This document shows, piece by piece, positions 19,802-28,681 of a stretch of 64,000 bases of DNA. The DNA lies in assembly GCF_003426815.1 (NCBI RefSeq), contig NZ_QKYK01000018.1, positions 1-64,000 on the forward strand. Reading direction: 5' to 3'. The DNA comes from Desertimonas flava. GTDB taxonomy: Bacteria; Actinomycetota; Acidimicrobiia; Acidimicrobiales; Ilumatobacteraceae. Position 1 is the stretch's first letter; each line of letters begins with the position of its first letter. A model generated the notes under the pieces. That model did not search any database. It had not been told where the DNA came from and worked only from the letters and a program-made list of their open reading frames with translations. A program made the translations under genes and the position numbers.

Positions 19802-21058
19802 ATGTCCATCATCGTCGTTGGCGTCAATCATCGGAGTGCGCCCCTCGCCGTGCTCGAGCGGTTGGCCATCGCGCCCGACGAGCAGGCCAAGGCCGTCACC
19901 GGACTGGTCCAGCGCGACAACATCCGCGAGGTGGCGCTGCTGTCCACGTGCGGCCGGACAGAGATCTATCTCGTCGCCGAGCGCTTTCATGGCGCCTACG
20001 CCGATGCCACCGAGTTCCTCGCCGACATCGGCTCGCTGGCGGTCGACGATCTCAGCCCCTACCTGTTCACCCAGCACGAGGACGGTGCGGCGACTCACCT
20101 GTTCGAGGTTGCAGCCGGCCTCGACTCGGCGGTCATCGGCGAGAGCGAGATCCTCGGGCAGGTTCGATCGGCCTGGAAGGTCGCCCAGGGCAACGGGGGG
20201 GTGCGGTCGACGCTCGACCTGCTGTTCCGCCGGGCCCTGCGGGTGGGCAAGCGGGCGCGGACCGAGACGGCGATCGGACGCGGCACGGCGTCGATCAGCC
20301 ATGCCGCCGTCGAGATGGCCACCGAGCGCTTGGGGTCGCTCGACGGTCGACGCGTGCTCGTCGTCGGCGCCGGAGAGATGGGACGCGGCGTCGCCACCGC
20401 CCTGCACCACGCCGGTGCCGGCAGCATCGTCGTCGCCAACCGCACACCGTCGCGCGGGGCCGCCCTCGCCGAGCGTGTCGGGGGGACCCTGATCGGCTTC
20501 GACGGGCTGGACGATGCCTTCGCGTCGGCCGACGTCGCCGTCACGTGCGCCTCCGGCGACACCATCGTCACCCCCGAGCTTCTCGCCCGGCGGACGGACG
20601 CGCCCGCACGACCGTTGCTCGTCGTCGACATCGCCGTGCCCCGCAACGTCGACCACGCGGTGTCGACGCTCGATGGCGTCACCCTCCTCGATCTCGACGA
20701 TCTGCGGGACTGGGCGCAGCGGGGCCTCCAGACACGGGCAGCCGACGCCGACCGTGTGCGTGGGATCGTGGCCGACGAGCTCGAGCAGTTCCTCGTCGAG
20801 TCCACGGCGCGGCTCGCCGCCCCGCTCGTCGCTCGGCTTCACGAGCGGGCCGAGCAGATCCGCGAAGCCGAGTTGCGGCGCTACGCCAATCGTCTCGGCG
20901 ACCTCGACGAGGCCGGCCGGGCTGCGGTCGACGCGCTCACCAAGGCCATCGTCGCCAAGCTGCTGCACTCGCCGTCGGTGCGACTCCGCAACGACGCCGG
21001 TACCCCGCAGGGCCAACGCAACGCGGCAGCCGTCAGCGACCTGTTCGAACTGGAGTGA
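19802..21058 (+). CDS. hemA: Glutamyl-tRNA reductase
   Basis: 418 residues. Reduces glutamyl-tRNA to glutamate-1-semialdehyde with NADPH, the entry step of the C5 tetrapyrrole pathway. GVNHRSAPLAVLERLAI and the catalytic cysteine in LLSTCGRTEIYLV lie in the N-terminal domain; GESEILGQVRSAWK and the NADPH site VLVVGAGEMGRGVA follow, then a C-terminal dimerisation helix. Downstream hemC starts within its stop codon (GTGA), and hemL at 24 kb encodes the next enzyme. Confidence 0.97.
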   Translation: MSIIVVGVNHRSAPLAVLERLAIAPDEQAKAVTGLVQRDNIREVALLSTCGRTEIYLVAERFHGAYADATEFLADIGSLAVDDLSPYLFTQHEDGAATHLFEVAAGLDSAVIGESEILGQVRSAWKVAQGNGGVRSTLDLLFRRALRVGKRARTETAIGRGTASISHAAVEMATERLGSLDGRRVLVVGAGEMGRGVATALHHAGAGSIVVANRTPSRGAALAERVGGTLIGFDGLDDAFASADVAVTCASGDTIVTPELLARRTDAPARPLLVVDIAVPRNVDHAVSTLDGVTLLDLDDLRDWAQRGLQTRAADADRVRGIVADELEQFLVESTARLAAPLVARLHERAEQIREAELRRYANRLGDLDEAGRAAVDALTKAIVAKLLHSPSVRLRNDAGTPQGQRNAAAVSDLFELE

Positions 21059-21957
21059 GCGGCGCACCGCTGCGGCTGGCCACCCGAGGCAGCCCGCAGG
21101 CGTCCACCCAAGCCGCGGCTGTCGCCGACGCGATCACTGCGGCCACCGGCCGGCCGGTCGAGCTGGTCATCGTCGAGACGACCGGTGACCGGCGCTCGAC
21201 CGTCCCGCTGCACACGATCGGCGGGCAGGGTGTGTTCACCAAGGAGATCCAGCTCGCCGTGCTCGAGGGACGAGCCGATGCTGCGGTGCACTCGGCCAAG
21301 GACCTGCCCACGACGACGCCCGACGCCCTGACCGTCGGCGCGTTCTGCGCGCGCCGCGATCCGTCCGACGCGCTCATCGGCAACCGCTTCGACGAGCTGC
21401 CGGCGGGCGCGACCGTCGCCACAGGTTCCGTTCGCCGGCGCGCCCAATTGGCGTCGGCACGCCCGGACCTCGGCTTCGTCGAGCTGCGCGGCAACATCGC
21501 CCGCCGGCTCGAGCAGATCCCCGACGGTGGGGCCATCGTCATGGCCGTCGCCGCCCTCGAAGTGCTCGGCATGACCGACCGGATCGCCGAGCGGCTGCCG
21601 ATCGATCGGTTCGTGCCGGCCGTCGGCCAGGGCTGCGTGGCCGTCGAATGCCGGGCCGACGACGATGCCGCGCTCGCCGCCCTCGGCGTGGTGGACGACG
21701 TGACGACCCGGCACGCCGTCGAGGTCGAGCGGGCCTACCTCGCCGAGCTCGGATCCGGGTGCTCGTTGCCGGTGGCGGCCCACGTGACCGACGTTGGCCT
21801 GCACGTCTTCCTCGCCGCCACCGACATCATCACCCCCGGCGAGACGCCGGTGGTGTTCCGCGAGACCCTCACCATGAGCGGCGTCGTCGACGACGACCTC
21901 GAGCTCGCCCGGACGGCGGCCGACCGCGCCCGGCAGGCGGTCGGCTGGTCGGGGTGA
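21055..21957 (+). CDS. hemC: Porphobilinogen deaminase (hydroxymethylbilane synthase)
   Basis: 300 residues from GTG 21055, which overlaps the hemA stop by 4 bases. Polymerises four porphobilinogens to hydroxymethylbilane. LRLATRGSPQA at the start, VHSAKDLPTTTPD, GSVRRRAQL, ELRGNIARRL and the dipyrromethane-cofactor cysteine in GSGCSLPVAAH identify it. The longer in-frame extension upstream overlaps hemA in another frame and is rejected. Confidence 0.97.
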   Translation: MSGAPLRLATRGSPQASTQAAAVADAITAATGRPVELVIVETTGDRRSTVPLHTIGGQGVFTKEIQLAVLEGRADAAVHSAKDLPTTTPDALTVGAFCARRDPSDALIGNRFDELPAGATVATGSVRRRAQLASARPDLGFVELRGNIARRLEQIPDGGAIVMAVAALEVLGMTDRIAERLPIDRFVPAVGQGCVAVECRADDDAALAALGVVDDVTTRHAVEVERAYLAELGSGCSLPVAAHVTDVGLHVFLAATDIITPGETPVVFRETLTMSGVVDDDLELARTAADRARQAVGWSG

Positions 21958-21970
21958 TCGGGCGACGGCG

Positions 21971-22666
21971 ATGAGGATCGCCGTGACCAGCGCGGAGCGG
22001 GGCGCCGTGTTCGACCGACTCGTCGCCCTCGGCCACGACGTCATCCACGTCCCGCTGATCGCCATCGGCCCTCCCGCCGACGACGGCGCCGCCCTCCGGG
22101 GCGCGCTCGGCCGGCTCGGCGAGTTCCGGTGGCTCGTCGTCACCTCGACCAACGGCGCGCGGGCCGTCGGGGCGGCCGCGCTCCAGCACGGCCGCCTTCG
22201 CCTGGCCGCCGTCGGCGCCCGGACCGCTCAGGTGTTGGCGGACGTCGCCGGTCGTCCGGTCGATCTGGTGCCGGAGGTCGAGCGGGCCGAGGGGTTGCTC
22301 GCAGCCTGGCCGGCCGATGAGCGCGGGCCGGCGCTCCTCGCGCTCGCCGACCGAGCCGCCCCGACGCTCGCCGACGGATTGCGGTCCAGGGGCGTGACGG
22401 TGGAGGTGGTCGACGCGTACCGCACGACGCTTCGCACACCCGCCTCCGACGAGATCGAGGCGCTCGCCGCCTCCGACGCCGTCCTCCTCGCCAGCGGGTC
22501 GGCGGCCGAATCGCTGGCCGCGCTGCCGATCGCAGGCGGCGAACGGCGCATCGTGGTGATCGGCCCGTCGACGGCAGCCGCCGCCGAGCGCCTCGGCCTC
22601 GCCGTCGACGCGATCGCCGCGTCGCCCCACACCGACGACGTCGTCGCCGCCCTCGCCGCTGGATAG
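21971..22666 (+). CDS. hemD: Uroporphyrinogen-III synthase
   Basis: 231 residues. Cyclises hydroxymethylbilane with inversion of ring D. The family is weakly conserved; support comes from IAVTSAERGAVFDRLVALGH at the N-terminus, LVVTSTNGARAV, AVGARTAQVL, VEVVDAYRTT, LLASGSAAESLAAL and VVIGPSTAAAAERLG, in the expected order, plus position 13 bases after hemC. Single-domain version without a methyltransferase fusion. Confidence 0.92.
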   Translation: MRIAVTSAERGAVFDRLVALGHDVIHVPLIAIGPPADDGAALRGALGRLGEFRWLVVTSTNGARAVGAAALQHGRLRLAAVGARTAQVLADVAGRPVDLVPEVERAEGLLAAWPADERGPALLALADRAAPTLADGLRSRGVTVEVVDAYRTTLRTPASDEIEALAASDAVLLASGSAAESLAALPIAGGERRIVVIGPSTAAAAERLGLAVDAIAASPHTDDVVAALAAG

Positions 22667-22776
22667 GGCCCCGCACTCTCCCGCGAGTCTGACGGGATGT
22701 GCCAGGGGGTCTGCGGAGAGGGCATCTCGTTGTCGGTGAGGCGGTGGGTGACGTGGGGACACCTCAGGTGCGGACG

Positions 22777-22816
22777 GGAGGGTACATACCCCACCGAAGC
22801 GTGGTATTTACCCTCC
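22777..22816 (+). promoter_or_regulatory. Imperfect hairpin or operator upstream of hemB
   Basis: GGAGGGTACATACC... pairs with ...GGTATTTACCCTCC: about 16 bp of pairing with one mismatch and a 2-base bulge, in the 259-bp gap between hemD and hemB. It may be a hemD terminator, though no T-run follows, or a protein-binding site controlling hemB. The rest of the gap shows no gene. Confidence 0.5.
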
Positions 22817-22925
22817 GGTTGGGACGGCGACCAGCGGACGGCCCTGCGCCTCGTACGCCCTTTCCGCTGGAGAGTGCCCAGGCACGTCCCGTCAGGTCGG
22901 CGCGGAGTCCGTAGCCTGGCTGGCG

Positions 22926-23912
22926 ATGAGCTATCCGATCACCCGGCTGCGGCGGCTGCGCCGCACGCCTGCCCTGCGGGACCTCGTCGCCGAGACGTCG
23001 GTGCGCCCCGCCGATCTCGTCGCCCCGCTCTTCGTGCGCGAGGGCATCAGCGACCCGCTCCCGATCGAGTCGCTGCCCGGCGTGGTGCAGCACACCCGCG
23101 ACAGCCTCCGTGCCGAGGTCGCCGAGCTGGCCGAGCTCGGCGTGCGCAGCGTGATCCTCTTCGGCGTCCCCGCCCACAAGGACGCCGTGGGAAGCGGCGC
23201 GTTCGATCCCAAGGGGATCGTGCAGCTGGCGCTCACCGACCTGCGCTCCGACGTCGGCGACGACGTCGTGGTGATGGCCGACCTGTGCGTGGACGAGTAC
23301 ACCGACCACGGGCACTGCGGTGTGCTCGACGAGTCGGGCACCGTCGACAACGACGCCACGCTCGAGATTTACGGCAAGGCCGCCGTGGCCCAGGCCGACG
23401 CCGGCGCCCAGATCGTGGCGCCGAGCGGGATGATGGACGGCCAGGTGGCCCACATCAGAGGTCAGCTCGACGACGCCGGATTCACCGACGTGGCGATCAT
23501 GGCCTACGCAGCCAAGTACGCGAGCGGCCTCTACGGCCCGTTCCGCGACGCCGTGGACGTGACGATCGCTGGAGGCGGCGACCGCAAGGGCTACCAGCAG
23601 GACTTCCGCAACGGCCGTGAGGCCCTCGCCGAGATCGAGGCCGACCTCGCCGAAGGCGCCGACATCGTGATGATCAAGCCGGCCGTGACCTACCTCGACC
23701 TGATCCACGCCACGCGGGCCCGGGTCAACGTGCCGCTGGCCGCCTATCACGTGAGCGGGGAGTATGCGATGATCAAGGCGGCGGCGGCCAACGGCTGGAT
23801 CGATCACGACACCGTGACGCTCGAGCAGCTGACGGCCGTGAAGCGCGCCGGGGCCGACATCATCCTCACCTACTTCGCCCGCTGGTTCGGTGAACTGGCC
23901 CGGTCGGCGTGA
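22926..23912 (+). CDS. hemB: Delta-aminolevulinic acid dehydratase (porphobilinogen synthase)
   Basis: 328 residues. Condenses two 5-aminolevulinates to porphobilinogen. The Schiff-base lysines are in MAYAAKYASGLYGPFR and MIKPAVTYLD. The metal loop reads ADLCVDEYTDHGHCG: zinc enzymes have three cysteines (DxCxCx...HCG) and magnesium types have Asp/Ala at these places; here C121 and C131 are kept but the middle cysteine is D123, a mixed site. The stop codon overlaps the hemL start (GTGA). A hairpin lies upstream. Confidence 0.96.
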   Translation: MSYPITRLRRLRRTPALRDLVAETSVRPADLVAPLFVREGISDPLPIESLPGVVQHTRDSLRAEVAELAELGVRSVILFGVPAHKDAVGSGAFDPKGIVQLALTDLRSDVGDDVVVMADLCVDEYTDHGHCGVLDESGTVDNDATLEIYGKAAVAQADAGAQIVAPSGMMDGQVAHIRGQLDDAGFTDVAIMAYAAKYASGLYGPFRDAVDVTIAGGGDRKGYQQDFRNGREALAEIEADLAEGADIVMIKPAVTYLDLIHATRARVNVPLAAYHVSGEYAMIKAAAANGWIDHDTVTLEQLTAVKRAGADIILTYFARWFGELARSA

Positions 23913-25258
23913 GCAGCATCTCGTTCTGCGACCCGGTGGCGTGCCCTGCCGCCGGTTGCGACCCCGTGGTGTGCACCGGCCGGGGCGTGCCGTCGAACAC
24001 CGAGCTGTTCCGGCGCTCCACCGACGTGATTCCCGGTGGGGTGAACTCGTCGATCCGTGCCTTCCGGGCCGTCGGCGGCGAACCGTACGTCGTCGCCCGG
24101 GCCGAAGGCCCCTACGTGTGGGACGTCGAGGGCCGCCGGTACATCGACCTCGTCCAGAGCTACGGCGCCGTCATCCTCGGGCATGCCCACCCGGCCATCA
24201 CGGCGGCGATCACAGCGGCGGCGGTCGACGGCACCTCGTACGGCGCTCCGACGCCGCGCGAGATGAAGCTGGCGACGACGATCTCGGAACGGGTGTCCAG
24301 CTGCGAGCAGGTGCGGCTGATGAACTCGGGCACCGAGGCCACGAGCACGGCGGTGCGGCTCGCCCGCGGCTTCACCGGTCGGGACCGCGTGGTGATCTTC
24401 CACGGCAACTTCCACGGTGCCACCGACGCCCTGCTCGCCGCGGGCGGCAGCGGCGTGGCGACGCTCGGCCTTCCGGGCACCGCCGGGGTCCCGTCGGGCG
24501 CCGTCGCCGAGACGATGGTCGTGCCGTACAACCAGGTGCCCACGCTCGACGAGTCGGTCGCGGCAGTCATCGTCGAGCCCATCGCTGCCAACATGGGCGT
24601 CGTCGCCCCGGCGGCCGGGTTCCTCGACGGGCTGCGGGCCGAGTGCGACCGCGTCGGTGCGCTGCTCGTCTTCGACGAGGTGATCACCGGGTTCCGCGTC
24701 GACACCGGCGGGGCGCAGGCCAAGTACGACGTCACCCCGGACCTCACGACGTTCGGCAAGGTGATCGGCGGCGGGCTGCCGATCGGCGCCGTCGGTGGAC
24801 GGCGAGAGGTGATGCAGACGCTGTCGCCGCTCGGACCCGTCTTCCACGCCGGCACGTTGGCCGGCAACCCGATCGCCACCGCCGCCGGACTCGCCGCGCT
24901 GGGCGAGCTCACCCCCGACGTCTACATGGAACTGTTGGCCCGCTCGCACCGTCTCGCCGCGCTGCTGCGGGACGCCTGCGCGGCGGCCGGCTTTCCGGCC
25001 CGCTTCCCGGTCGTCGGCACGCTCGTCGGCATCGTGTGCGGCGACGGGCCCGACCCGGTCGACTTCGAGAGCGCCAAGCGCACCGACGAGGCGGCGTACG
25101 GCGCGTTCTTCCGGGCGATGCTGGCCGAAGGGGTGGCGCTGGCGCCCGGTGCCTACGAGGCGGTGTTCGTCGGCCTCGGGCACACCGACGAGGTCCTCGC
25201 CGACATCGCCGCGGCCGCCGAGCGCGCCGCTCACCGCGCCGTCACAGAGCTCGCCTGA
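23909..25258 (+). CDS. hemL: Glutamate-1-semialdehyde 2,1-aminomutase
   Basis: 449 residues from GTG 23909, which overlaps hemB by 4 bases. PLP enzyme making 5-aminolevulinate from the hemA product. STDVIPGGVNSSIRAFRAVG, MNSGTEATSTAVRLARG, FDEVITGFR and the PLP lysine in TTFGKVIGGGLPIGAVGG are typical. The first 26 residues are odd, with four cysteines (FCDPVACPAAGCDPVVCTG); relatives start close to the second in-frame GTG at 23987 (423 residues), so the true start is uncertain. Confidence 0.95.
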   Translation: MSSISFCDPVACPAAGCDPVVCTGRGVPSNTELFRRSTDVIPGGVNSSIRAFRAVGGEPYVVARAEGPYVWDVEGRRYIDLVQSYGAVILGHAHPAITAAITAAAVDGTSYGAPTPREMKLATTISERVSSCEQVRLMNSGTEATSTAVRLARGFTGRDRVVIFHGNFHGATDALLAAGGSGVATLGLPGTAGVPSGAVAETMVVPYNQVPTLDESVAAVIVEPIAANMGVVAPAAGFLDGLRAECDRVGALLVFDEVITGFRVDTGGAQAKYDVTPDLTTFGKVIGGGLPIGAVGGRREVMQTLSPLGPVFHAGTLAGNPIATAAGLAALGELTPDVYMELLARSHRLAALLRDACAAAGFPARFPVVGTLVGIVCGDGPDPVDFESAKRTDEAAYGAFFRAMLAEGVALAPGAYEAVFVGLGHTDEVLADIAAAAERAAHRAVTELA

Positions 25259-25348
25259 GCTCCGAGCGATCCGCGGGTCGCCGGTCGCGACGTCGGCCGG
25301 CGGGCCTGCCCCCGCCGGCCGGGGTGCGGCCAGTACGCTCGAACAGCG

Positions 25349-25996
25349 ATGCGGCAGCTTCTCTCGTGGCGGTTCCTCGCGGCCGTCGTCGCCGTCGGGG
25401 TCCTCGCCCTGGGCGCGGTGCTCCTGCAGTCCGGGCAGTCGGGATTCTCCGGACTGGACGGTCAGGAAGGCGTCGAGACCCGCCGCATCGACACCGTCTC
25501 GCTCGTCACGGCGTTCCAGCAGGAGAACTTCGCAATGACCGAGCACGGGAGAGTGAGCGGTCGCCTCGGGCTCAACATCCTCGTCGACGGTGAACCCCGA
25601 CTGGTCGAGGTCTTCCCCGGCACCCCGGGCGTCGTCGAGTGCGAGCAGCTCGTCGAGTACGGGTGCGCGGTCCTCGTCCAGGCCCTCGGTGACACCATCG
25701 TCTGGTTCGCCCTGGTCCCGATCGATCCGTTGGAACCCAACCGCTTCCAACTCCCGGCGATCGTCGACCTGCAGGGCGGCTACGCCCACCTCGACAACGG
25801 CTGGGAACTGCCCTACGCCAGGGCGATCGACCGGTCCTGCGATCCCGGCGTCGCCAGCTTCACCGAGTTCCTCGACAAGCACGAGGGCGACTTCCGGTCC
25901 GTGTACGACCTGCGCGAGCAGGCGATCGTGGCGGTCACCGACTGCGGCGATCGCACGGGCTCGGTGCCGGTCGACACCACCGGCGCCACGTCCTGA
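25349..25996 (+). CDS. Membrane-anchored or secreted hypothetical protein
   Basis: 215 residues. One N-terminal hydrophobic segment (FLAAVVAVGVLALGAVLLQSG) acts as signal anchor. The rest is an extracytoplasmic domain with four cysteines (CEQLVEYGC, then SCDPG and DCGD) that could form two disulfides. No family recognised. It lies about 90 bases after hemL on the same strand. Confidence 0.75.
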   Translation: MRQLLSWRFLAAVVAVGVLALGAVLLQSGQSGFSGLDGQEGVETRRIDTVSLVTAFQQENFAMTEHGRVSGRLGLNILVDGEPRLVEVFPGTPGVVECEQLVEYGCAVLVQALGDTIVWFALVPIDPLEPNRFQLPAIVDLQGGYAHLDNGWELPYARAIDRSCDPGVASFTEFLDKHEGDFRSVYDLREQAIVAVTDCGDRTGSVPVDTTGATS

Positions 25997-26014
25997 CGCC
26001 GACGGCTCCGGTCG

Positions 26015-26872
26015 TCAGCCCGCGGCAGCGGCAGCGGGCTCGGCGTCGACGAGCGTGGACCGGTAGGCCGTCTCGGCGCGCGACAAGAAGTCGCCCAGCA
26101 CGCGGTTGAAGGTGGACGCGTGCTCGATCATCAGCCCGTGCGCGGCGCCGCTGATGACGACGAGTTCGGCGGTGGGAATGCGCTCCACCAGCTCCTCGCT
26201 GTCACCGCGCGGCGTGAGGATGTCCTGGTTGCCGACGATGACCAGCGTCGGCGCCGTGATCTTCCCGAGGTGCTCGACGAGCGAGTCGTCGGCCGCGTTG
26301 ATCGCCGCGACCTGCGCGGCGAAGGCGTGGCTCGGCCGGCCGAGACCGAGGGGCCCGAGCCAACCGAGCAGCGGGACGACCCGCCGGAACGAGCGCGGCC
26401 CGATCATCCAGCGGGCGGCCTGACCGGCCATGCGGCCGAGACCCTCCCGTTGCGCCTGATCGGCCCAGTCGCCGAGCAGTTCGGTGCGCCACGGCTGATT
26501 GCGACATGCCGTGCAGGCCAGGGTGAGCGACCGGATCCGGTGCGGGTGGAGCACGGCGAGCACCTGCGTGATCGCACCGCCCATCGAGGCGCCGACGACG
26601 TGGGCCTGCTCGACACCGACGTCGTCGAGCACGGCGATGGCATCGCTCGCCATCTGCTCGAGGCGGTACTCACCGTGGGGCTTGTCGCTGCGGCCGGCGC
26701 CGCGGTTGTCGAGAGCGATGACGCAGTAGCGCCTCGAGAGCGCCAGCCGCTGCAGGTCCCACCCGTGCTTGTCCATGCCGAGGCCCTGGATCATCAGCAC
26801 CGGAGGCGCCGAGCGGCGCCCGGTCACCTCGTAGTGGATGCGGCATCCGTCCTCGGTTCTCACGAACGCCAT
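26015..26872 (-). CDS. Alpha/beta hydrolase
   Basis: 285 residues. Alpha/beta-hydrolase fold with the oxyanion region MIQGLGMDKHGWDLQ, DNRGAGRSDKPHGEY, the nucleophile elbow VGASMGGAITQVLA, the acid in VGNQDILTPRGDS and the histidine in GAAHGLMIEH. The triad is complete. Substrate not inferable; esterase, lactonase or haloperoxidase-like members share these motifs. 28 bases separate it from the upstream acyltransferase-like gene on the same strand. Confidence 0.9.
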   Translation of the reverse strand: MAFVRTEDGCRIHYEVTGRRSAPPVLMIQGLGMDKHGWDLQRLALSRRYCVIALDNRGAGRSDKPHGEYRLEQMASDAIAVLDDVGVEQAHVVGASMGGAITQVLAVLHPHRIRSLTLACTACRNQPWRTELLGDWADQAQREGLGRMAGQAARWMIGPRSFRRVVPLLGWLGPLGLGRPSHAFAAQVAAINAADDSLVEHLGKITAPTLVIVGNQDILTPRGDSEELVERIPTAELVVISGAAHGLMIEHASTFNRVLGDFLSRAETAYRSTLVDAEPAAAAAG

Positions 26873-26900
26873 GACGCCTCCCGCCAGTCGGTGGTGGGCA

Positions 26901-27602
26901 TCAGCGGCCCCCGCTCAGGCCGAGGGGAATCCAATCCAGCGGCGTTCCCGTGCGAGGCGCCGCTGACGAGTCGAGCAGCTCACCGAGGGCGGCCTCGAGG
27001 CGGTCGGCCAGCTCGAGCTCGGCGAACGGGCCGCGTCGGCGTCGAGGTGGTCTGACGGCGTCGGCCACCTCGATGCGGGCGCTGCGCCCGATGGGCGAGA
27101 CCGACACGGCCGCAGGGAACACGGGGGTGGACGTGCGCACGGCGGCGCCGATCACCCGGTGGTCGATCTCACCGACCTTGCCCGGATCGAAGACACCCGC
27201 AGCGCCCACCACCAGAAGCTGGCCGTCGCGGAGAGCGGAAGCCACCTCGTCGGGGCGGTCGAGGAGTCCGCCGAGACGTCGGGCCAGGGCTCCGACGGGG
27301 GCGGTGTCGGGCCGGCCGACGAAGCGCACGGGCCGGCCGACCTCGTGTCCGAGCGCCAGGGCGGCGATCCACGGCGTGAGCATGAAGTGGCGGGCGTTGA
27401 CCACGACGAGCCCCGGGCCCTCGGCCGGGAGGCGCTCCTGGCCGCCGACGGCGACGTTCCAGCGCAGGCGCAGCAGACCTCCGGCGATCCGCGCCAGGGT
27501 GGCGTCGCGTCCCCAGTCGTCCACGTCCCACGTGGTGACCGCCGTCGCGCTGGCCGCGGCCGACGCCACCTTCTGCACCGGCAGCGAGATCACCTGCGCC
27601 AT
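26901..27602 (-). CDS. Acyltransferase-like protein lacking the HX4D motif
   Basis: 233 residues. The overall pattern resembles PlsC-type lysophospholipid acyltransferases (GPGLVVVNARHFMLTPWIAAL, RPVRFVGRPD, LARRLGGLLDRPDEVASALRDG, FPAAVSVSPIG). The catalytic HX4D of the family would fall at residues 70-75, where A70 and L75 stand instead. It is coupled to the epimerase-like gene by a 1-base overlap; the same gene pair sits near the hem cluster in mycobacteria (annotated galE2 and an acyltransferase). It may be a non-catalytic partner or use a different residue. Confidence 0.7.
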   Translation of the reverse strand: MAQVISLPVQKVASAAASATAVTTWDVDDWGRDATLARIAGGLLRLRWNVAVGGQERLPAEGPGLVVVNARHFMLTPWIAALALGHEVGRPVRFVGRPDTAPVGALARRLGGLLDRPDEVASALRDGQLLVVGAAGVFDPGKVGEIDHRVIGAAVRTSTPVFPAAVSVSPIGRSARIEVADAVRPPRRRRGPFAELELADRLEAALGELLDSSAAPRTGTPLDWIPLGLSGGR

Positions 27603-28573
27603 CACGCCACCCGCTTCCGGGCGGGGATGCGGATGACCGACGGCCAGTGGTAGAGGTCGTCGATCACCTCGACCGTGGTGCGTTCCGAGGAGAAGCCGAG
27701 CAGTTCCCGCATCCGCCCGTTGTTGGCCAGCCGGCCCCGGTGGAGGATCTCGAGCACGTGATCGGGGATCGGCGCGCCGAGCAGCTCGCTCGCCCTCTTG
27801 GCGATGCTCCACTCGGGTCCGACGAGGGGGACGGGGAAGCGGCCGCCCCGGCGGAGGGCCTGGAGCGCCGTGATGGCGCCGTTGGCCGTCACGTTCACGG
27901 CCCCGTCGAGCTGGCGGCGGGCCGCGGCGACGAACGCCCGGGCGCTCTCGACGTCCTCGACGACGGAGAACGGCGGGTCGGCCAGCAGGCTGAACGGCAC
28001 CGCGGGCATGCGCAGGAGGCGACCCAGCGGGCTCGGCACATGGGGGCCGAGCACGTTCCCGAGCCGCACCAGGGCGACCGGCACGCCGATGCGACGCCCG
28101 ATGTCACGGGCGGTCTCCTCGACCCGGGCCAGCGTGTGACCGAACTCGCACGTCGGGTCGATCGGCGCCGACTCGTCGGGGCGGGTGGCGCTACCGCGGG
28201 CCCGGCCGTACACCTCGATGCCGCTGCGGACGACGATCGACTCGAGCGCCCGGCATTCGGCGACCGCTCCGAGCATCGAGATGCCCGCCTGGTCGGTGAG
28301 CTCACGGGCCGTGCGCGGCGCGACACGGCTGAACGGCTCCCAGACCGACAGATGGACGGCGACGTGCGGGTTGAAGGCGCTGATCAGCGACACGACGCGG
28401 TCGTGGTCGCGAGGCGAGGCGAGGTGGATCTGGGCCCGGTCGAGTCGGCGTCGGGGCGGGTCGGTGTCGATGCCGAGCAGCTCGTCGACCCACGGTTCGG
28501 CCTCGAGCACCTCCGCCACGCGCGAGCCGAGGTCGCCGCCCATCCCGCTGACGAGCACCCGCTTGCCGGACAT
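27602..28573 (-). CDS. NAD-dependent epimerase/dehydratase family protein
   Basis: 323 residues. Extended short-chain dehydrogenase fold. The nucleotide motif VSGMGGDLGSRV is at residues 8-19, IDTD closes strand 2, HLSVWEPF and VVRSGIEVYG follow. The catalytic YxxxK is not conserved: the matching segment reads FGHTLARVEE. It may bind NAD(P) without epimerase activity. Coupled to the acyltransferase-like gene downstream. A short direct repeat and a dispersed repeat lie upstream. Confidence 0.82.
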   Translation of the reverse strand: MSGKRVLVSGMGGDLGSRVAEVLEAEPWVDELLGIDTDPPRRRLDRAQIHLASPRDHDRVVSLISAFNPHVAVHLSVWEPFSRVAPRTARELTDQAGISMLGAVAECRALESIVVRSGIEVYGRARGSATRPDESAPIDPTCEFGHTLARVEETARDIGRRIGVPVALVRLGNVLGPHVPSPLGRLLRMPAVPFSLLADPPFSVVEDVESARAFVAAARRQLDGAVNVTANGAITALQALRRGGRFPVPLVGPEWSIAKRASELLGAPIPDHVLEILHRGRLANNGRMRELLGFSSERTTVEVIDDLYHWPSVIRIPARKRVA

Positions 28574-28626
28574 TCCTCAGACCGTACCCATTTCGCCCCG
28601 TTCACCCCGCTACTTTCCGTCGCCGC

Positions 28627-28673
28627 ACGATCAACGCGCGGATGGAATCGGTCGCGAGACGATCAACGCGCGG
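28627..28673. repeat. 15-bp direct repeat pair
   Basis: ACGATCAACGCGCGG occurs at 28627-28641 and 28659-28673, a 32-bp period, in the promoter region of the epimerase-like gene and next to repeat copy B. It could be a tandem binding site. Confidence 0.6.
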
Positions 28674-28681
28674 GTGCCGAA

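Noticed and set aside
22667-22925. Cobalamin riboswitch upstream of hemB
   Set aside because: I do not see the B12-box or the conserved junctions; only a simple hairpin is supported.
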